A stretch of DNA of 64,000 nt from Persicaria tinctoria (lineage: Eukaryota; Streptophyta; Magnoliopsida; Caryophyllales; Polygonaceae), in NCBI GenBank assembly GCA_037127255.1, contig JBANSL010000014.1, positions 68,369,646-68,433,645 of the forward strand, read 5' to 3'. The position numbers and the translations under genes are program-made. The notes below the pieces were generated by a model. That model made no database searches. It saw nothing but the letters and a program-made list of their open reading frames with translations, and was not told the origin of the DNA. Each line of letters opens with the position of its first letter. Position 1 is the first letter of the stretch. Below, in pieces: positions 33,219 through 46,801 of the stretch.

Positions 33219-35217
33219 TAATGTCGTTTCAGGCTAAAACGATATTGTTCTGGACGGAAACTAGGCCGTCGTCGGAAGTACCTAGGAACTCACCAAGATT
33301 GAGTTCCCTACCAAATGTAAATTCATTTGGGCAATATAAATGACCTCACATGTTACTCTAAATGATTTAGTTCTCTATCAATGTAATAATGTCAAACTTA
33401 AATCGACCCAAAATTAAAACATACCTAACAAATAACAATCCATCCAAAACGTAAAACCAATTGATTTAGATCAAGTGCATTCTATCAACTTCTAGTAGTC
33501 TTATTATCAAAACATAGTTTTCCTTCTAAAGATTTCGAGTTCAAATCTTTTATGTACCCTTTTTCTTTGTCCTACATTTTATAACATGTTTTGCAGTTAA
33601 TGGATCCAAATTTTAATCCGGTGTAATGAGATTAAAAATGTCTCACGTGGTCGCCAACTTCTATTGTCAATTTGTTTTTAAAGATGGAACCTCACTCGGC
33701 TTATATATTAGGCTACTAGCGCACAAACGTTCATATAACATCATAACGGTAAAGCCAAACAGCTTGACTCTTCTCAATCCTGTACTAACTAAAAAGAGAA
33801 TGAGATACTGGCCCCGTTACTCAAGAGTTAACTAGTTACCGCTTCAGTGATGAGTCCTAACATACTTCAATAATCCCATGATTACTAGTTACTACTACGA
33901 GCTCATCAAATTCACCTATATAAACATAAGCCCTAATTTAAATGGTAGGCCAAGTCAATGAATGCATAGGAATACAAATAGTGAATATGTCCTTTAAAAT
34001 TTGTAGGGCTATATTTGTGGACCCTTGGAATTCAAAAGGGCATTTTAAATAGTTTGTGAACCCCACGCCAAGCAAGAATAAGTGCCCTCCAGGTTTGCAG
34101 TGAAAGCAATTAGGACCCTCCATTCCTGACTCACTTGATACCTAGCTTTCATGCTTCCTCACCCATTTCATTTTTCTTCCCTAATATTATATGAAATATG
34201 TATATCTAATTTTTGTTCATTGAAAGGAAGGCCACAAACTCAGCATATACTTGTAAAAATCTCCATCTGTTGATATATGCACTAAGATCAGGTGTTGTAT
34301 ACACTCAGATGGAATAGATCGTAGATCCGTTTGCTCATTCCTCGATGAGAAGAAATGATCGGTCGTAGATGCATTTTACAAAGCTCATAGAAGTAAACAA
34401 GAATCTCATGGATGTTATTTTAGGTCTCTATTTTTCATCAGGTCAATCTAAAACTCGTCAGAAAGACAAATTTTGTATGGAAAATAAGAGAAGATGATGT
34501 GTAATGAATAAAAATCACAAATAGTACTTAAGGGAAAGCAACATGGATTCTTTTTTCTCTAGCCAATAGAAGTATATCAGATGGGTCTAAGGTGGGACTA
34601 CCACCAAACCAATGATTTAATTTGTGGAATAAGTTTTGGGTCAATATATTATCATAAATTTGGATGGCAAAGGCAATTTATCAATGATGTTGTGCATTTT
34701 GTACTTCCTCTTGTGTTCATTCAATCAGCTGCTATTATGATGAATCCCTTTCTAGGTGGGCAAAATCTGAATCTGAAAACAGCCAATTCCACAATGCCCT
34801 AATCAAGTGAAGCTTTGATTGATTGAAAGCTTGGAATTGTTTTTGGTTTAATATATGAAAGTTACATAACACAATTGATGTCTTAAATCAGTCGAATACG
34901 ACATTCGAATTTGTCCCTAAGCTAAGAACATATGCCAAAGGATTATATTCTTTTGGAAATTCGCCAAGGATTCTTTTGTGATCTGTCGAAATTCGGCATT
35001 TAAGGTTTTTGTCTTGTGATGATGATCAATTGAAAATGCAGCTGCAAGGACACATTTTACAGGATGAAAGTAAAACTTTTGGACAAGAAAATGAATACTA
35101 ATACTACTTCTAGATAGACTACATGATGATCAAACAATATGAAGTTGAGAGGAACTTCATATTTGATGTATCACTGGTTGAGAACAAGAGGTGAATAAAT
35201 ATGTATGGTAATGGAGA
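33219..35217. other. Intergenic, includes CSLD5 3' UTR
   Basis: It contains a dispersed repeat copy (33640-33725) and AT-rich DNA. The 3' UTR of the minus-strand CSLD5 gene must lie just left of 35218. No other gene is supported. Confidence 0.4.
33640..33725 (-). repeat. Dispersed CCAATTGG-family repeat, copy 5
   Basis: The reverse complement reads TGCGCTAGTAGCCTAATATA, TAAGCCGAGTGAGGTTCCAT, then a diverged CAAATTGACAATAG. It matches the left half of the 11425-11545 copy, including GCGCTAATAGCCTAG. Confidence 0.55.
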
Positions 35218-38200
35218 TCAAGGGAACTCGAATCTGGTAAGGTTCTGGCTTCCGGCAGGAGGGCTAATGTAAACCCAAAGGAGAGAGATGATGATGGAGA
35301 GGAGGCCGGACCAGACGTAGATGATGGTTGGGACCTTTCCTCGCCTTCCCATGAGGCCTTTAGCGAAAGGGAAGAGGTGGCAAAGGACCCAGAAGCTGAA
35401 GAAGACGCCGCCAAGAAGCTTGCTCCACTGGGGAAAGGGGCTGTAGAGGGTCCTTGCAGCGCCAACTGCAATAGCAATCATGTTCACCATCATGATTGTG
35501 ATAGGAGGAACCATCAAGAAGCTCCACCGGACCTCGTAGAGCTCAGCAAACTCGTCCTCTGCGTCGTCAGAAGTGGATGATTTTGTGGTCAGGGTGAAGG
35601 AGATGTCCACTCCTGCTATGACCTTTAGGAGGCCTTGTAAGACTGCTGCAGGGTGGGCACTCGTGCCACCGATCAGCCAGAACTGCTCGTTCCTCCACCA
35701 GTCGTGGAGGGTGATCCCGGACCACTTGATCTCCAGGAGAGCCAGCATACACAGAGTGAGTGTGATCAGCAGCAGCAGCAACAGGAATGTGACATTCAGA
35801 GACTGCACTATGAACTGCCCTGTGAAGAGTGAGATCGCCGGGAGGAAGCAGTATACAATGAGGAACATGGAGGTGAAAGGGTAGATGCCGACGTTGAAAT
35901 AGGCCACCCTTTGTAAGAACTTCATTCTCGGGCTAGCGAATAAGGCATTGTTCTTGGAGAAGAAGATCTCGACTGAGCCGGTTGCCCATCTCAGGACTTG
36001 GTGCAGTCTGTCAGTTAGATTGATTGGAGCTGTTCCTCTGAATGCATCCCTTTTGGTCACACAGTAGACTGATCTCCACCCTCTGTTGTGCATTCGGTAG
36101 CCTGTAACGACATCTTCTGTCACTGAGCCATAGATCCATCCAACCCTTTTGCCCCATTCAGTTTTATCCTCATAGAAGCAAGAGATAACACTGATGGCCT
36201 CAGCGACAGTTGCAGCGTCTAAAGGCTCGCGGGGAACAGCCAGAGACCCGGCTGGCCTCCCTTGGTTGCCCTTGCCTTGCAGGTCCTGAAGCAGCCTTCC
36301 CTGGTACTCAGCAACAGGGATGGAAGCAGCCAAGGAAGTGGAGTTTCCGAACTTCTTCGGAAGAAGCAGTGATTCAATGTCGAAGTCATCATCATCATCT
36401 TGGTATGGCTCCTGAAGATGAGCATTGATAGGCATGGCTACCTCATCCAGTTCCTTCTTGGTAGTCTTGGGCCTTCTAAGGAGCAGCTTGAGCTTCCTTG
36501 TGCCGAACCAGCCACGGTGTTCTGTGGCTCTAGGAGGGCTGAACCCATACAGTGCAAGCCTCCGAAAAACGCAGCCTGTGCCAACATACATTGGACCTTG
36601 TAGCCCATCAAGTGCCCTCATCGACACATCAAAGAACACGGTGTTGTGGTTCGCATAGCGGTCACTAGGATCAATCCCCTCGAACCTCTGCGGAAATTGA
36701 ACATAGCAGATCCTGTCACCTCCTCTATCCAGCATGAAACACATTCCTTCTCTCAAGGCTCCGGAGTTGTAGATGTAGTGATCACAGTCAAGGTTAAGAA
36801 TGAATGGCCCATTCGACATGATTGCACTCGTTCTCACAAGTGAATTCATCGCTCCGGCTTTCTTGTTGTGATCATAGCCAGGCCTCTTCTCCCTGGACAC
36901 ATAAACCAGCATTGGCAACCTCACATCGACTTCTGTTGTATCAACCAAATTCTCCCCATCTGCTTGCGAGCCATAGACTGGTTCCGAGTTTGGCGGAGCC
37001 AGCATTGCCTATAATGTTAACAAAGACACAGATGTTAAAATTGAAATGAATGGTGTAGAGTTTAGACTGTATGAATGGTTTAGACTGTACCTGAATGATA
37101 CCGGCATGATCTCCTCTCGAGTGATCAGGCTCGGAAGATGACCAAGTTCCGGGCCAGTGGGAGCCATCAGACATCCATGTTGCCTTAGGTACCTTGATGG
37201 CATCAGCCAGGTTACCTCCCATTTCCATTTGCTTCTTCTTCGTCTTCAGCTCGTCGTGGGCATTGAAGGCATCGGATCGCCTCCTAATGGATTCAGGTAA
37301 GGAGTTAATCCTGACTTTGAATTCATCATACTCTCTCTTAACTCGCCTCCTCTCCCGAACAAAGTCCAATCTTACTTTGTTCTTCAAGAAATCCTTTTTC
37401 TGACCAAAGTATGCATCAGGGCTTCTAGGTTCTATTCCATGCTTCTTACAGAATGGCACCCAGATCCTTGCAAAGCTCGCCGTCTCAGCGAGTGCTTCGA
37501 ATGTCAGGAGGGCGCCGCCATCATCAGATAAGTAGCAAGCAAGCTTTTCCACTGGGTAGTCAACAGCCAGGATTGAGAGGATAGTGTTGGCTGTGACTAG
37601 AGGAGGCTCTTTCTCTGGGTCAGCTGTGGAGACAAACACATCGATGCCGGGGAGGTCAGACCGCCCTTTGGGATTCCGAAGATTCGGAGACTCGTAGCGC
37701 TCCTTGAGTACCGAGAGATCGGCGACTCTATTCACTGGACATATCTTGGGAAGCTGATCAAGGATCCAGGAGAATGCAAACCATATCTCACAGGTGATTG
37801 ACATTCCCCATAACCAAATTGCTTCGTGGTTCGGATGTCGAATCCTCCATGTCAGAAACATCCCCAGAACCACCAGACGTATCATCATCAGCAATCTGTG
37901 TACACACCATAGCAGTCCATTCAATGTCAGATAATTGGACTAACATGCCAATCATCCATAATTCATCAATTCCCTTCATAAAGAATATAAGTAAACCAGA
38001 TACCAATGGTTGCAGTGTAAGGTACCAAACATACACTAATTAGCTAACTACAAGCAGCTACATATGCCTACATCTACATTCCAATGAAGATGGTGCCATT
38101 GAGAAAATTCATCAGACCAATTGCTGAATCAATGCTGTCTAGACACCATTTAATCAAGAACCTCCCCTTTTCTTTCTTAATTTTTGTAATCAGTTCAACA

Positions 38201-39348
38201 ATAAAAGGCTAGATGCATCAGATAAACATAGCTATGAGTATCTAACACTATACATGAAATTTAATAGCAGTTGCAGCTGAAGTAGGCAAAGGTTCATTTC
38301 ATTTATGTGAACAACTCAAAATGTAAGCAATTGATCAGCAAAGAAAGAAACTAACATACCTATAAGGACTGATAACAGCAGCTGAAACAGAAACCTTCCT
38401 GGTCAGAGGCCTCCTACTCCTCTCACCGAAATCAGGTGGCTGCTCAAACCCGCCGCCATTTCCTCCTCCGAACCCATACCCATCCTTGGGCCAAACCGCG
38501 TTCCCATACCCGTAAGTCCCTTTAGTCTCGAAAAGCCACCGGTTGTGATCGAAATCCGGCTGTCCTCCCGCCTTGAAAGACTTCACAATCGAAAGCCTCT
38601 TATCCATCCTGATCTCCCCCCTTGTGGGAAGAGGCAGAGCCTGATCCTCTGCCTCTCCCCTGATTGCATCTTCGTCGTCCTCTTCGTCGCTGCTTCCGAC
38701 ATCCTTATAAGGCTCCTTGCAGCCCGGGCAACGCCCACCGCCAGTTGACAGGCAATCCAAGTGGCAGTCCCTGCAGATCTTGAATCCACATTCACAGTTG
38801 CCCACCTGAGTTGCGTTCTCATCACAGCCCTTCATCCCACACATGTTCTTCCCAAACTTGATTGATTGATCCACCCTCTCCACATTCGAGCAATCCACAA
38901 CATGCCCGCGAGTGACCGAGTTGAATCCGCCGGTGAAAAGAGTCCCGGAGACGTAATTGGCGGTCGGGTAGCTGGAATTGGGCTTGATTTCCTCCGGGAG
39001 GCTGGCTTGTGAGGTGGACAGGGAGGTCGGCTGGTGGTCAGGCGTCGGCGGGATGTGGACAGTGTAGGAGAGGTATTCGGAGTTGATTTCTTCTCCAGGG
39101 TCGTTGTTGTTGGTGGCGAACGAGTACCGTCCGCCGGCGCTGGAAGCCCCATCGCCGGCGCCGGAGAGGGAGCTCCTCCTCGCTCGGCCACCGCTGAGGG
39201 GGGAATTGGGGTTGTTTGAGATGGAGGTGCGTCGTGGGACCGGGCTCGTTAGGCCTATGCTTCTAGATCCTGTTGCTTTCGACCCCGATGAGGTGACCGT
39301 TATGGTCACCGGAGATGATTCCCCCGAGGAGACTCGCTTCACCACCAT
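35218..39348 (-). CDS. CSLD5: Cellulose synthase-like D5 (CSLD5-type GT2 glucan synthase)
   Basis: Three exons: 39348-38360, 37895-37091 and 37008-35218, with introns starting GT and ending AG. They join to 1194 aa. CSLD proteins make beta-1,4-glucan/mannan-type wall polymer at the Golgi, plasma membrane or cell plate; CSLD5 acts in dividing cells. Residues 92-106 ([15 protein letters not shown]) and a RING-like Cys cluster (170-210) mark the CSLD N-terminus. [27 protein letters not shown] follows at about 265-291. The first membrane helices are at about 332-380. The catalytic set is complete: DDG (454-456), DCDH (672-675), TED (895-897) and QVLRW (935-939). Six helices follow, and the protein ends RFEFP. 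The short N-terminus (no long basic block as in CSLD1-4) and the C-terminus match CSLD5 from family knowledge. The leader (39349-39480) is GA-rich. I see no break. Confidence 0.95.
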
Positions 39349-40492
39349 TTTTCCCGGTGGTTTCTTTCTCTAATTCTAGGGTTTGATGAGGAAGCTAAGA
39401 ATTGAAAACCCAGAAAGGAAATTACATAAACAATTGAGTGAATGAGTGAGAGAGAGAAGAGATGAGCTCTCTAGTAACTGAAAATTGGTTGTTTTAAGCT
39501 GAAGTCGAAGAGAGAAGGGGGACAACGGTCGGATTTGAAATTTGAATAATCTGAGAGAAATCGAGTCTAACGGTCAAATAAATATTGGCGTTAAAAGCTT
39601 TGGGCTTTCGGCGATGAGATGGTCCCCACTATCTATTATTTTTAAACAGGAAAGTCAAAATAAAAATTAAAGAGGTCAAATATTGTAAGGGTGAGATTCT
39701 CGTGCCCAAAGTTGAATTTGTCCTTTTTTCTGTAAGTCAGTATGTGTATGAATATGGAGTATAAATAAATGTAACTGTCAAATTTTAAATAAATAAAGTA
39801 ATTACAGCAATATACTTTTATTTATTTTAACTGCATAAAGGTAAGAAAATCTACTAGGCATCTGATAAAGGTGAGATGTGCATGCCATGATCTGATTCAT
39901 GTTGATTCACAATGATATCCAAGTAATGAAATTATATTTTTTTGGAAGCTTAGTAGTAACTTTTATTAATTTATTTGAAACATTCTAAAAAGTGATTTGG
40001 GAGAAATGAGTATCTAATCTAAATGTATAAAGATTCAATCTTTTTTTTATATATATATACTAAGATATACATACTATGATCAATTGTTCAGTAATGATGT
40101 CCATGTAGCATATAATAAGAAAGGAAACTGATCATAGCACACTAATAAGTCATGAGTACAGTCCAGATGGAGTGTGCTTAAAGGGGATATATAAACTCAT
40201 AAAAAAAAAAAAAAATCTTATAAACCTTGTGAAAAAGCAGCACATCAGAAATGTTGAAAGAAGGTAGCATGACAGAACTGAGAACATATGATCAACCATG
40301 AACCCAGAAGAAGCTCCCGGGGTCGAGTGAAAATAGGACAAGTTACAGTTTACATGCTATGAATTTCAAATCTTTGATGATCCAATGACTCCTACGGTGG
40401 GAGCGATATGTATATTACCAATGTAATGTGAAAATCCCGATGTGCCTATAACGAATCAGCTCGGTACATTGCGCAGTTGGTCATAAGGCAGG
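39349..40492. other. Shared spacer: CSLD5 promoter side and SYP4 3' side
   Basis: CSLD5 reads leftwards from 39348, so 39349 to about 40300 holds its leader (a GA-rich block at 39430-39465) and promoter. The SYP4 gene ends at 40493, so its 3' UTR overlaps this region from the right. Otherwise AT-rich with no gene. Confidence 0.45.
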
Positions 40493-43400
40493 TCAGAAAA
40501 ATATCTCCTTCAGGACCAAAAGTGATAGCATGACGAAGCACATAATGACCAGAACTGTTGCACACTTTACCATGCCCCCCTGCCTTTGTGTTCTCTCCGC
40601 CTGTGATTGGGAAGGTGAGGTTTAATATTGGCTGACAAGAATAACACAATGTACAGAGGGGAGAGAGTGAAACTGAACCTTTCGAAGCTCTTTGAATCCT
40701 TGCTCAACTGATGTTGCGACATTCTGGATGTTGTGATCAATTCGATCAACAATAGTGCCCTGCAGATATATGTATAGCAACTTCAGTCTCTACCCTTCCA
40801 GGAATATTAGTTTGCGCAACAAATCAGTGAGCATACAAGTGTCAAGGGAAGGGCGTAACCTGGTCTATCACAAGAGTCGAGAGATCCTTCATGATCTGGG
40901 CAAGCTCATTTACAGACTGGACAACCTGCCATTAGATTTGATTTGTTATATAGGCAAGAGAGTCAAGATCTTCAGAAGGAAAGAAGGACCGTCAAGTTCA
41001 ATCAGATACCTGATTAATCTCCTTCTCTCTCTGTGCAGTAGTATGTTCGCTATGCTCAAGTTTCATATGGCTCTTGGCAAAATCCTGGCCACAGAGAGTA
41101 AAGAAGTTTTAGAGGCCGCTCGTGGACAAATCAAAGTTCAAAACTTCAACATCAGGTATACTGTATGCATGTTAGGTTAACCTTGAGTACTTTGACCTAC
41201 CATATCCTATAATCTTGCAAAGTTCATCAACCCTTGGAAATTCCATGTTGTTCATCAATGATACTAATGACCCTACTGGATACAGGCTTAGAGTTTAACT
41301 AAGAAAAAGCTCCAAGTAGACAACTTCCGAATTCTTCCAAATTTCAATTCTATATACAATGATATAAGATATATTTTCTATAAAATGCTATGACAGCTTC
41401 TACATATTCCTTGCCAAGTAGTGACAAATATTGGACAAATGACACAGCTTACTGACACTGGAGAACAGCTGCATTTAAGATAGCATAACCAACAAAAATG
41501 GAGAAAGTAGGGAAATCCATACCACATCACTGAATTCATCTTCGAAATTTGAACTGGTTCCATTCATAGTCATTTCCAAGTCTACCCCATCTTGTCCCTG
41601 AACATCAAATATAAACAGGGAAAGATAAGGGGAAAATCACAAATGATGGAACTTAATCATAAATAAAGACAAATTTTATGTATTGAACAATGAACACATA
41701 TGCTGTTTCTCAGAAGTGCATAACAGTCAGTTTATAAACTATATGACAATCCATAAATACTTGATTTTTAAACAACACCATCACTTTAGAATGTCTTATG
41801 GAAAAGAATGCTCCGAGAAGAATTCAAGAGAAGAGGCTAGCCTTGTCCAGAATGCAGTAGAAGGTTCTGGCTCAATCTAGATGAAGCAGGACCCAAGGGT
41901 AGGCAAATTAAACCATTAAGCTTTGATAAGTTAATTGTTACAATGACTGGTTGTGATTAGGCTTTATTAGGTGAATTTAGGTCACAGTCTGTTACTTCAG
42001 CTATAGGAAAATCAGTAGAAAAAAGGGAATTCTCACCCCTGAACTAGAATCAAGAAGTTACATAGCCTATATGGAAAGAGTAATTTGGAGTGTAAAGACG
42101 TATAAGCTTTGTCCAGGAGTGGATGCATAAGAAAATGCTACCAGATAATACCAACTCAATTGCATGTGGCTAAATTTGTTAGAGATCAATTCCAGGATCC
42201 TCTATACGTATGTGTGTGAATTTGTTTGCCTCTGTTTGACAGATATGTGTGTCAGTCCATTTGAAATAGAGCTTGTTAGATCTACTCTCTGATTTTCGAT
42301 CAAAGAACTTCAAAGTAATAAACTACGAGAACTCTAGAAGCCAAGATCAATCACCCAAAATCCAAGTTGATATATTCCAATGCTTGAAACACTCAACATG
42401 GATGGGTTTCCTCCCAATCTTCCATCACTGATATAACTATTACATGTGCCCCCTAATCACCAGTTATTTAAAAAGGACAAAAGACAACATTGCTACCGTA
42501 TAATACAAACTCAATTGCATGTGGCTAAATTTATTAGAGATCGATTCCAGAATCCTCTACACGTATATGCAAATAACCTCCCAAGCACCAGATTACACAA
42601 GAAAAATAACAACTGAAAGGCAGCAACACATCATTAGACTAGCAAAAAGAATCCTCTACACTATTAGAAAAGAGAACTTCTGGTCATCAAGAACAGTTAC
42701 CTCTTGCTGTTGCTTAAGACGTTTTAAATAGGTAGATTGTTTCTTCCGAAATTCAACTGACAAGTTCTGGAGATCTGTAGCAAGTGAACGCTGTCACAGT
42801 AACAATCACATCATTAGACTAGCAAAAAGAATCCTCATAAGTCAAGAATTTGTAAAAGGGCATAAAAAATAAAACAAAGAATGTTCAGATACATTTGCTT
42901 CCATGATGTAAAATATAGCATGTATGGAAGGAAAATGCCTATAAAACATTTAATCTGATTTATCAAATAAAATGCTGATACAAACCTAATATATTAATTT
43001 CGTTATTCTCTTCATTTCCCTGCATTGTCTAGGTAGTTCCCTCAATTTCCCATATCCCCACTTCCTAGTTTTAACTTTTAAGGTACTTCTCAATTATTCA
43101 TTCCACTTTCTCCACGTTTCTCATTATGCTAATGCAACTTGTATTTCTCACTTGCTGAAGCGAGATAGTTTCTTTCAATTTACTATATTTTACTTTCCTT
43201 GTTCAGCTCCAAACAAATGCACCATGCAGTGAAAGACATGGACAAAGCTTATTTAGCAAGCTGTTGAAGGAAGTAATACACCAGCTAAAACAGTAACTAT
43301 ATTGACATCAAAAACTGACCTGCACATTTTTCCTTATATTGGAATCCTCTGAAGACTCACTTCTGGAAAGCTCCTTCAATCTTTTCTCTGATCTCCTTAA

Positions 43401-46400
43401 TAGATCAGTGATTTCGTGGGTAAGAGTTTCTATCAGGTGTTGGTCATCTCTCCCATCTCCAAATGAGGGCATTAAAGCCTTTGAATGAGCCTTCACTAAC
43501 TCAGCCATTTTCATTCGTGCCCGATGTACATTTGCAGTTATTTCTTCAGAAACGTCCACCCAAGCTGGGGGAAGACCCACCGTCCAAACATCTCTACTGC
43601 AGGAGGGGGAAAACAGGTTTTTTTATTCAGAACAAAACATCTGCCAGTACTGCGATACTAATCAGTTGGGCTACGGTGGAGTTTTTATTGAACTCTGTTT
43701 GTATAGATGGAAGTTATCTCTCACAAACAGTGTTTAAAATGGCGAAGCCCAGGCGCGCTTAAGCGGGCTTAAGCCCAAGGCGCACCAAGGGTGGAAAAGC
43801 CCACCCAAAGCGCCCAAACGCAGCTTAAGCCACAGGCGAATTAAAGCCCAAAGCTATGGGCTTTTCTGGTTTTTTCCTTATTTTGGCCGATTAATCTTTT
43901 TTCAGTTGCAAAATATTTTTCTGATTTTATTTTGAAGATTTTAGCAACTTTCTGATTTTTTTTTTGAAGATTTCTGGTTTTTTTAGCCCTCCTGTGTTCT
44001 TCACTTCACGTCTGTGCTCTGCCTTCTATTCTCCCTTTCTTCTCTCCCTCCTTTCTCTGCCCTTCTTCCTTTCAGTGGAGTTGCTATTTTGTTGCTTGGT
44101 GCATGGGTCGTTGCTATTGTCCTGCTGAGTCATTGCTCTCAGGTTCGCCCTTCTAAATCAGATCACAACCAGAAGAAGAAGAAGATGATGAAGGATACAA
44201 GTATGTGGATGATGGTGACGAGGACTTTGCTTCTTTTCTAGACATTGAGGAAGAAGATGATGCAAATGACATTGATGATTTTGAGTGACCCACTCCTTAG
44301 GCATCCTTCAGCTTGGATTTCTTTCTATTCTTTAACCTTCTATTCCCGGACTTATATTTAGTACTTTCTGATGCCTTGGATATGGGTTTATTTACTTGCT
44401 TACTACCTAAAACTTGATTTTAGTACAATAATATGTTTTCAATCCGATTTTATTTCATCAAAGATGGTTTTTATAGCATTTAGCTTGAAGTTTAAGATGT
44501 TTTAGAGTTTTTATGGAAAAGCCATCGCCTCAGCTTCTAAAGCCCGCTTAAGCTACAGGTATACCTATCGCCTTGTGTCGCCTGTAGCTTTTTTAAACAC
44601 TGCTCACAAACTTATTAAAAGGAACCAAAAGAAATAATTTGTAACAACCCATGAACATCTAACCATTAAAATGTGTGAGTGTTGAGATTTTCTCAAACCC
44701 ATCCATAAGAGTTAACAAAAACTCCACTGGATGCGATTCCCATATTAACGAGTCCGTAATTAATCAGTGAAACTAAGAGCATTGTAAGAACTACAATTTG
44801 GAAGTTTCAATTCGAACAAGATCCAGAAAGGGAGGAAGTCTGTGCAATAACATTCGAAACAGCAGCTTAATATCTCATAGTACTTTACTTTATTACCACA
44901 TAAAGCGAGTATTTAACCATCTTCTCACCAGGAAAAAAATCATTTGACCAGGTAATCTAGTAATTAACACTTGAAAATACTATAATCGGTATCAGCAAAA
45001 ATAATGACATACAAGAAGCATTTTCAACTTATACAAAACGATGTAGTTATAGTGATATGACCATCTCTTCAAGTCAACCAAGTAGCCTATGAGTCTTAAT
45101 ACCTTAGCGTTTATGAGTTCAGCTTAGATATTAAGTACTACACAAGTTATTCAACATTCTATAACACAATGACATCAATACTTTTTCTTTCACATCACCT
45201 AAATAAAAATAATTGTCCACCAGTTCAGATAGATTTCTCTTAGTAAGGAAGCTCCACCATTAAAAGCATTGCCAAAAATGGTGCCTGGAGCATAGTAGAG
45301 CCCCACCAATCAGAGGAAAGATTGATAAACTGAAGACTTGGATAATAAACTAGCCGATTTTACTAACCAATAAACTTTTGACATCAAGAAAACAGCATAT
45401 AGCTCCAGAAATTACACACTTCTGTTTAAGCGCTATCCTTAAAACTATCACCATGCTGCATGCCTGCAGTAAGGGACTGAAAGCTAACCACTTACTAGCT
45501 GACCTTCTTAACCACTTTGCTTCATATAATCATGCATATCTATAAAGGCAACAAAAATCTTTTAGAGCTCTGAGCTCATTTAGCAGAATTCCATGAATCA
45601 AGTTGGAATTAGTATTCCAAGAATGACTTAACCATCCCTATCCCTAATCCTAGTTTCTATGTCCAGATCGCATAGAGAGCTCAAATTGGCAACATCTACG
45701 TCGAAAGTACAAATTCTCCATTTACTCAAAGGAACATCATATCCTCGTACAAAACTTTCAGCTTCCTTGTTGCTCGAGACCCTAAACCCTAACCAGTCAT
45801 CTGGAGTCATCCCCCTTCCCCAGCACACATCCATCTTTGTATTTCTTCACACATCATTCCTCAAGTATCCTTCTTCCTCCATTAAAGAGTATGGGAAAAC
45901 CAGGGAAAAGGGTCAAGAATTGGTTTATGCGAAATCAGGAATGAGACATTCCCAGAATTCAGTTGATTCCAATTTCCAAGCCAAACAAAAACAAGACAGG
46001 TTGCTTAAACCAAAACAAATTCTGATTCCTCAGTATGATTCAAACCTTATCCTCATATTAAACGAATTTGTAGTTCCTCTGTTATGGTTGAATCCTAAAG
46101 TTTTTACCAAACCTAAATTTCATACCCTAGTTCAGCTCCTGCCTTATGCTAATAAATGAATGAGGCAGATCAAAGCTTAAAATTTATCTCCACGAAGCAA
46201 AATGCAAGCATCCGCTAATTGTAGAACTCTCAAATCCTTAAATTGTTCAAATCACCATCCCCCAACGGAACCTTTTCATCCAGTTTCAATCGAACAGGTA
46301 GCAGGCCGCTTAATTTCTACATACACCAACAACCTGGCATCGCAGGACCTCGAAATGAATGCTTAATTCGTACGACTATGCAATTCGTCACAATAGATAT

Positions 46401-46766
46401 AATTGATAATTGATAATTGATAATTGATAAACACGGGACTCAGAAAAAAAACATTAAAGTTTTTTCAACGATTCACTAGATTTAGATTCATAGTTTCTCT
46501 CTCGTTCATTCTACCTATAAATTTCTACGGAATAAAAAACAACTAAATTAAACTAAAAAAGTACAAAGACGAAGGATGATTCCTCACCTCGAAGTGGTAG
46601 GATCCTCGGTGCTGAGTGGAGCATAAGACCGATTAGAATTCAGCAGCGAAGTCATTTCTATCACTGGACCGCCGCCGCCACTAACCGACGCCGGATCCGG
46701 CGTACGAACAGCTTTGATTGCGTCCCTGTGCTTTTTAAAAATACTCGTTCGATTTCTGGTCGCCAT
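40493..46766 (-). CDS. Trans-Golgi-network syntaxin, SYP41/42/43 group (Qa-SNARE, TLG2-like)
   Basis: Eight exons: 46766-46588, 43596-43320, 42790-42701, 41597-41523, 41084-41010, 40925-40860, 40759-40679 and 40600-40493. All introns are GT-AG, and phases add to 316 codons. The protein is a membrane-anchored Qa-SNARE that drives vesicle fusion at the TGN/early endosome. The start MATRNRTSIFKKHRDA and GPVIEMTSLLN...NRSYAPLSTEDP are diagnostic of SYP4. GLPPAWVDVSEEI begins the Habc bundle (about residue 67 on). The SNARE motif spans about 222-284, with zero-layer Gln at 254 (LVIDQGTIVDRID). A C-terminal membrane helix lies at about 294-312. An 875-bp hAT element lies in the 3-kb first intron. 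A 96-bp duplication lies just upstream of the ATG. Which of SYP41, 42 or 43 it corresponds to cannot be decided. Confidence 0.93.
42133..42571. repeat. Diverged direct repeat in SYP4 intron 3
   Basis: About 80 bp at 42133-42212 recurs at 42491-42571: CTCAATTGCATGTGGCTAAA, TTAGAGATC(A/G)ATTCCAG and ATCCTCTA(T/C)ACGTAT, with several substitutions. It is intronic. Confidence 0.75.
43728..44602 (+). mobile_element. hAT element in SYP4 intron 1, 875 bp, 8-bp target duplication
   Basis: The ends are CAGTGTTTAAAA and TTTTTTAAACACTG. CTCACAAA is duplicated on both sides (43720-43727 and 44603-44610). Inside, both ends share AGGCGC/GCGCCT-like subterminal motifs and a GGGCTTAAGC/GCTTAAGC pair. On the plus strand (about 44170-44288) there is an open acidic tail, DEDFASFLDIEEEDDANDIDDFE, then TGA. 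It resembles the acidic end of plant hAT transposases and is all that remains. The rest of the transposase is deleted, so it is non-autonomous. Confidence 0.85.
46401..46430. repeat. Microsatellite (AATTGAT)4
   Basis: Four exact 7-bp units occur in SYP4 intron 1. Confidence 0.85.
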
Positions 46767-46801
46767 TTCCGATAATCAGTCCTCCAAGGAATAAAAAGAG
46801 G

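Noticed and set aside
35157..37403. Several 60-106 codon frames opposite or out of frame with CSLD5 exons
   Set aside because: They are antisense or shifted shadows of the CSLD5 coding sequence.
40755..41180. 141-codon plus-strand open frame
   Set aside because: It overlaps SYP4 exons 5 and 6 on the opposite strand, and those exons explain the region.
45659..46159. 166-codon plus-strand open frame in SYP4 intron 1
   Set aside because: AT-rich low-complexity product with no domain, intronic and antisense; likely chance.
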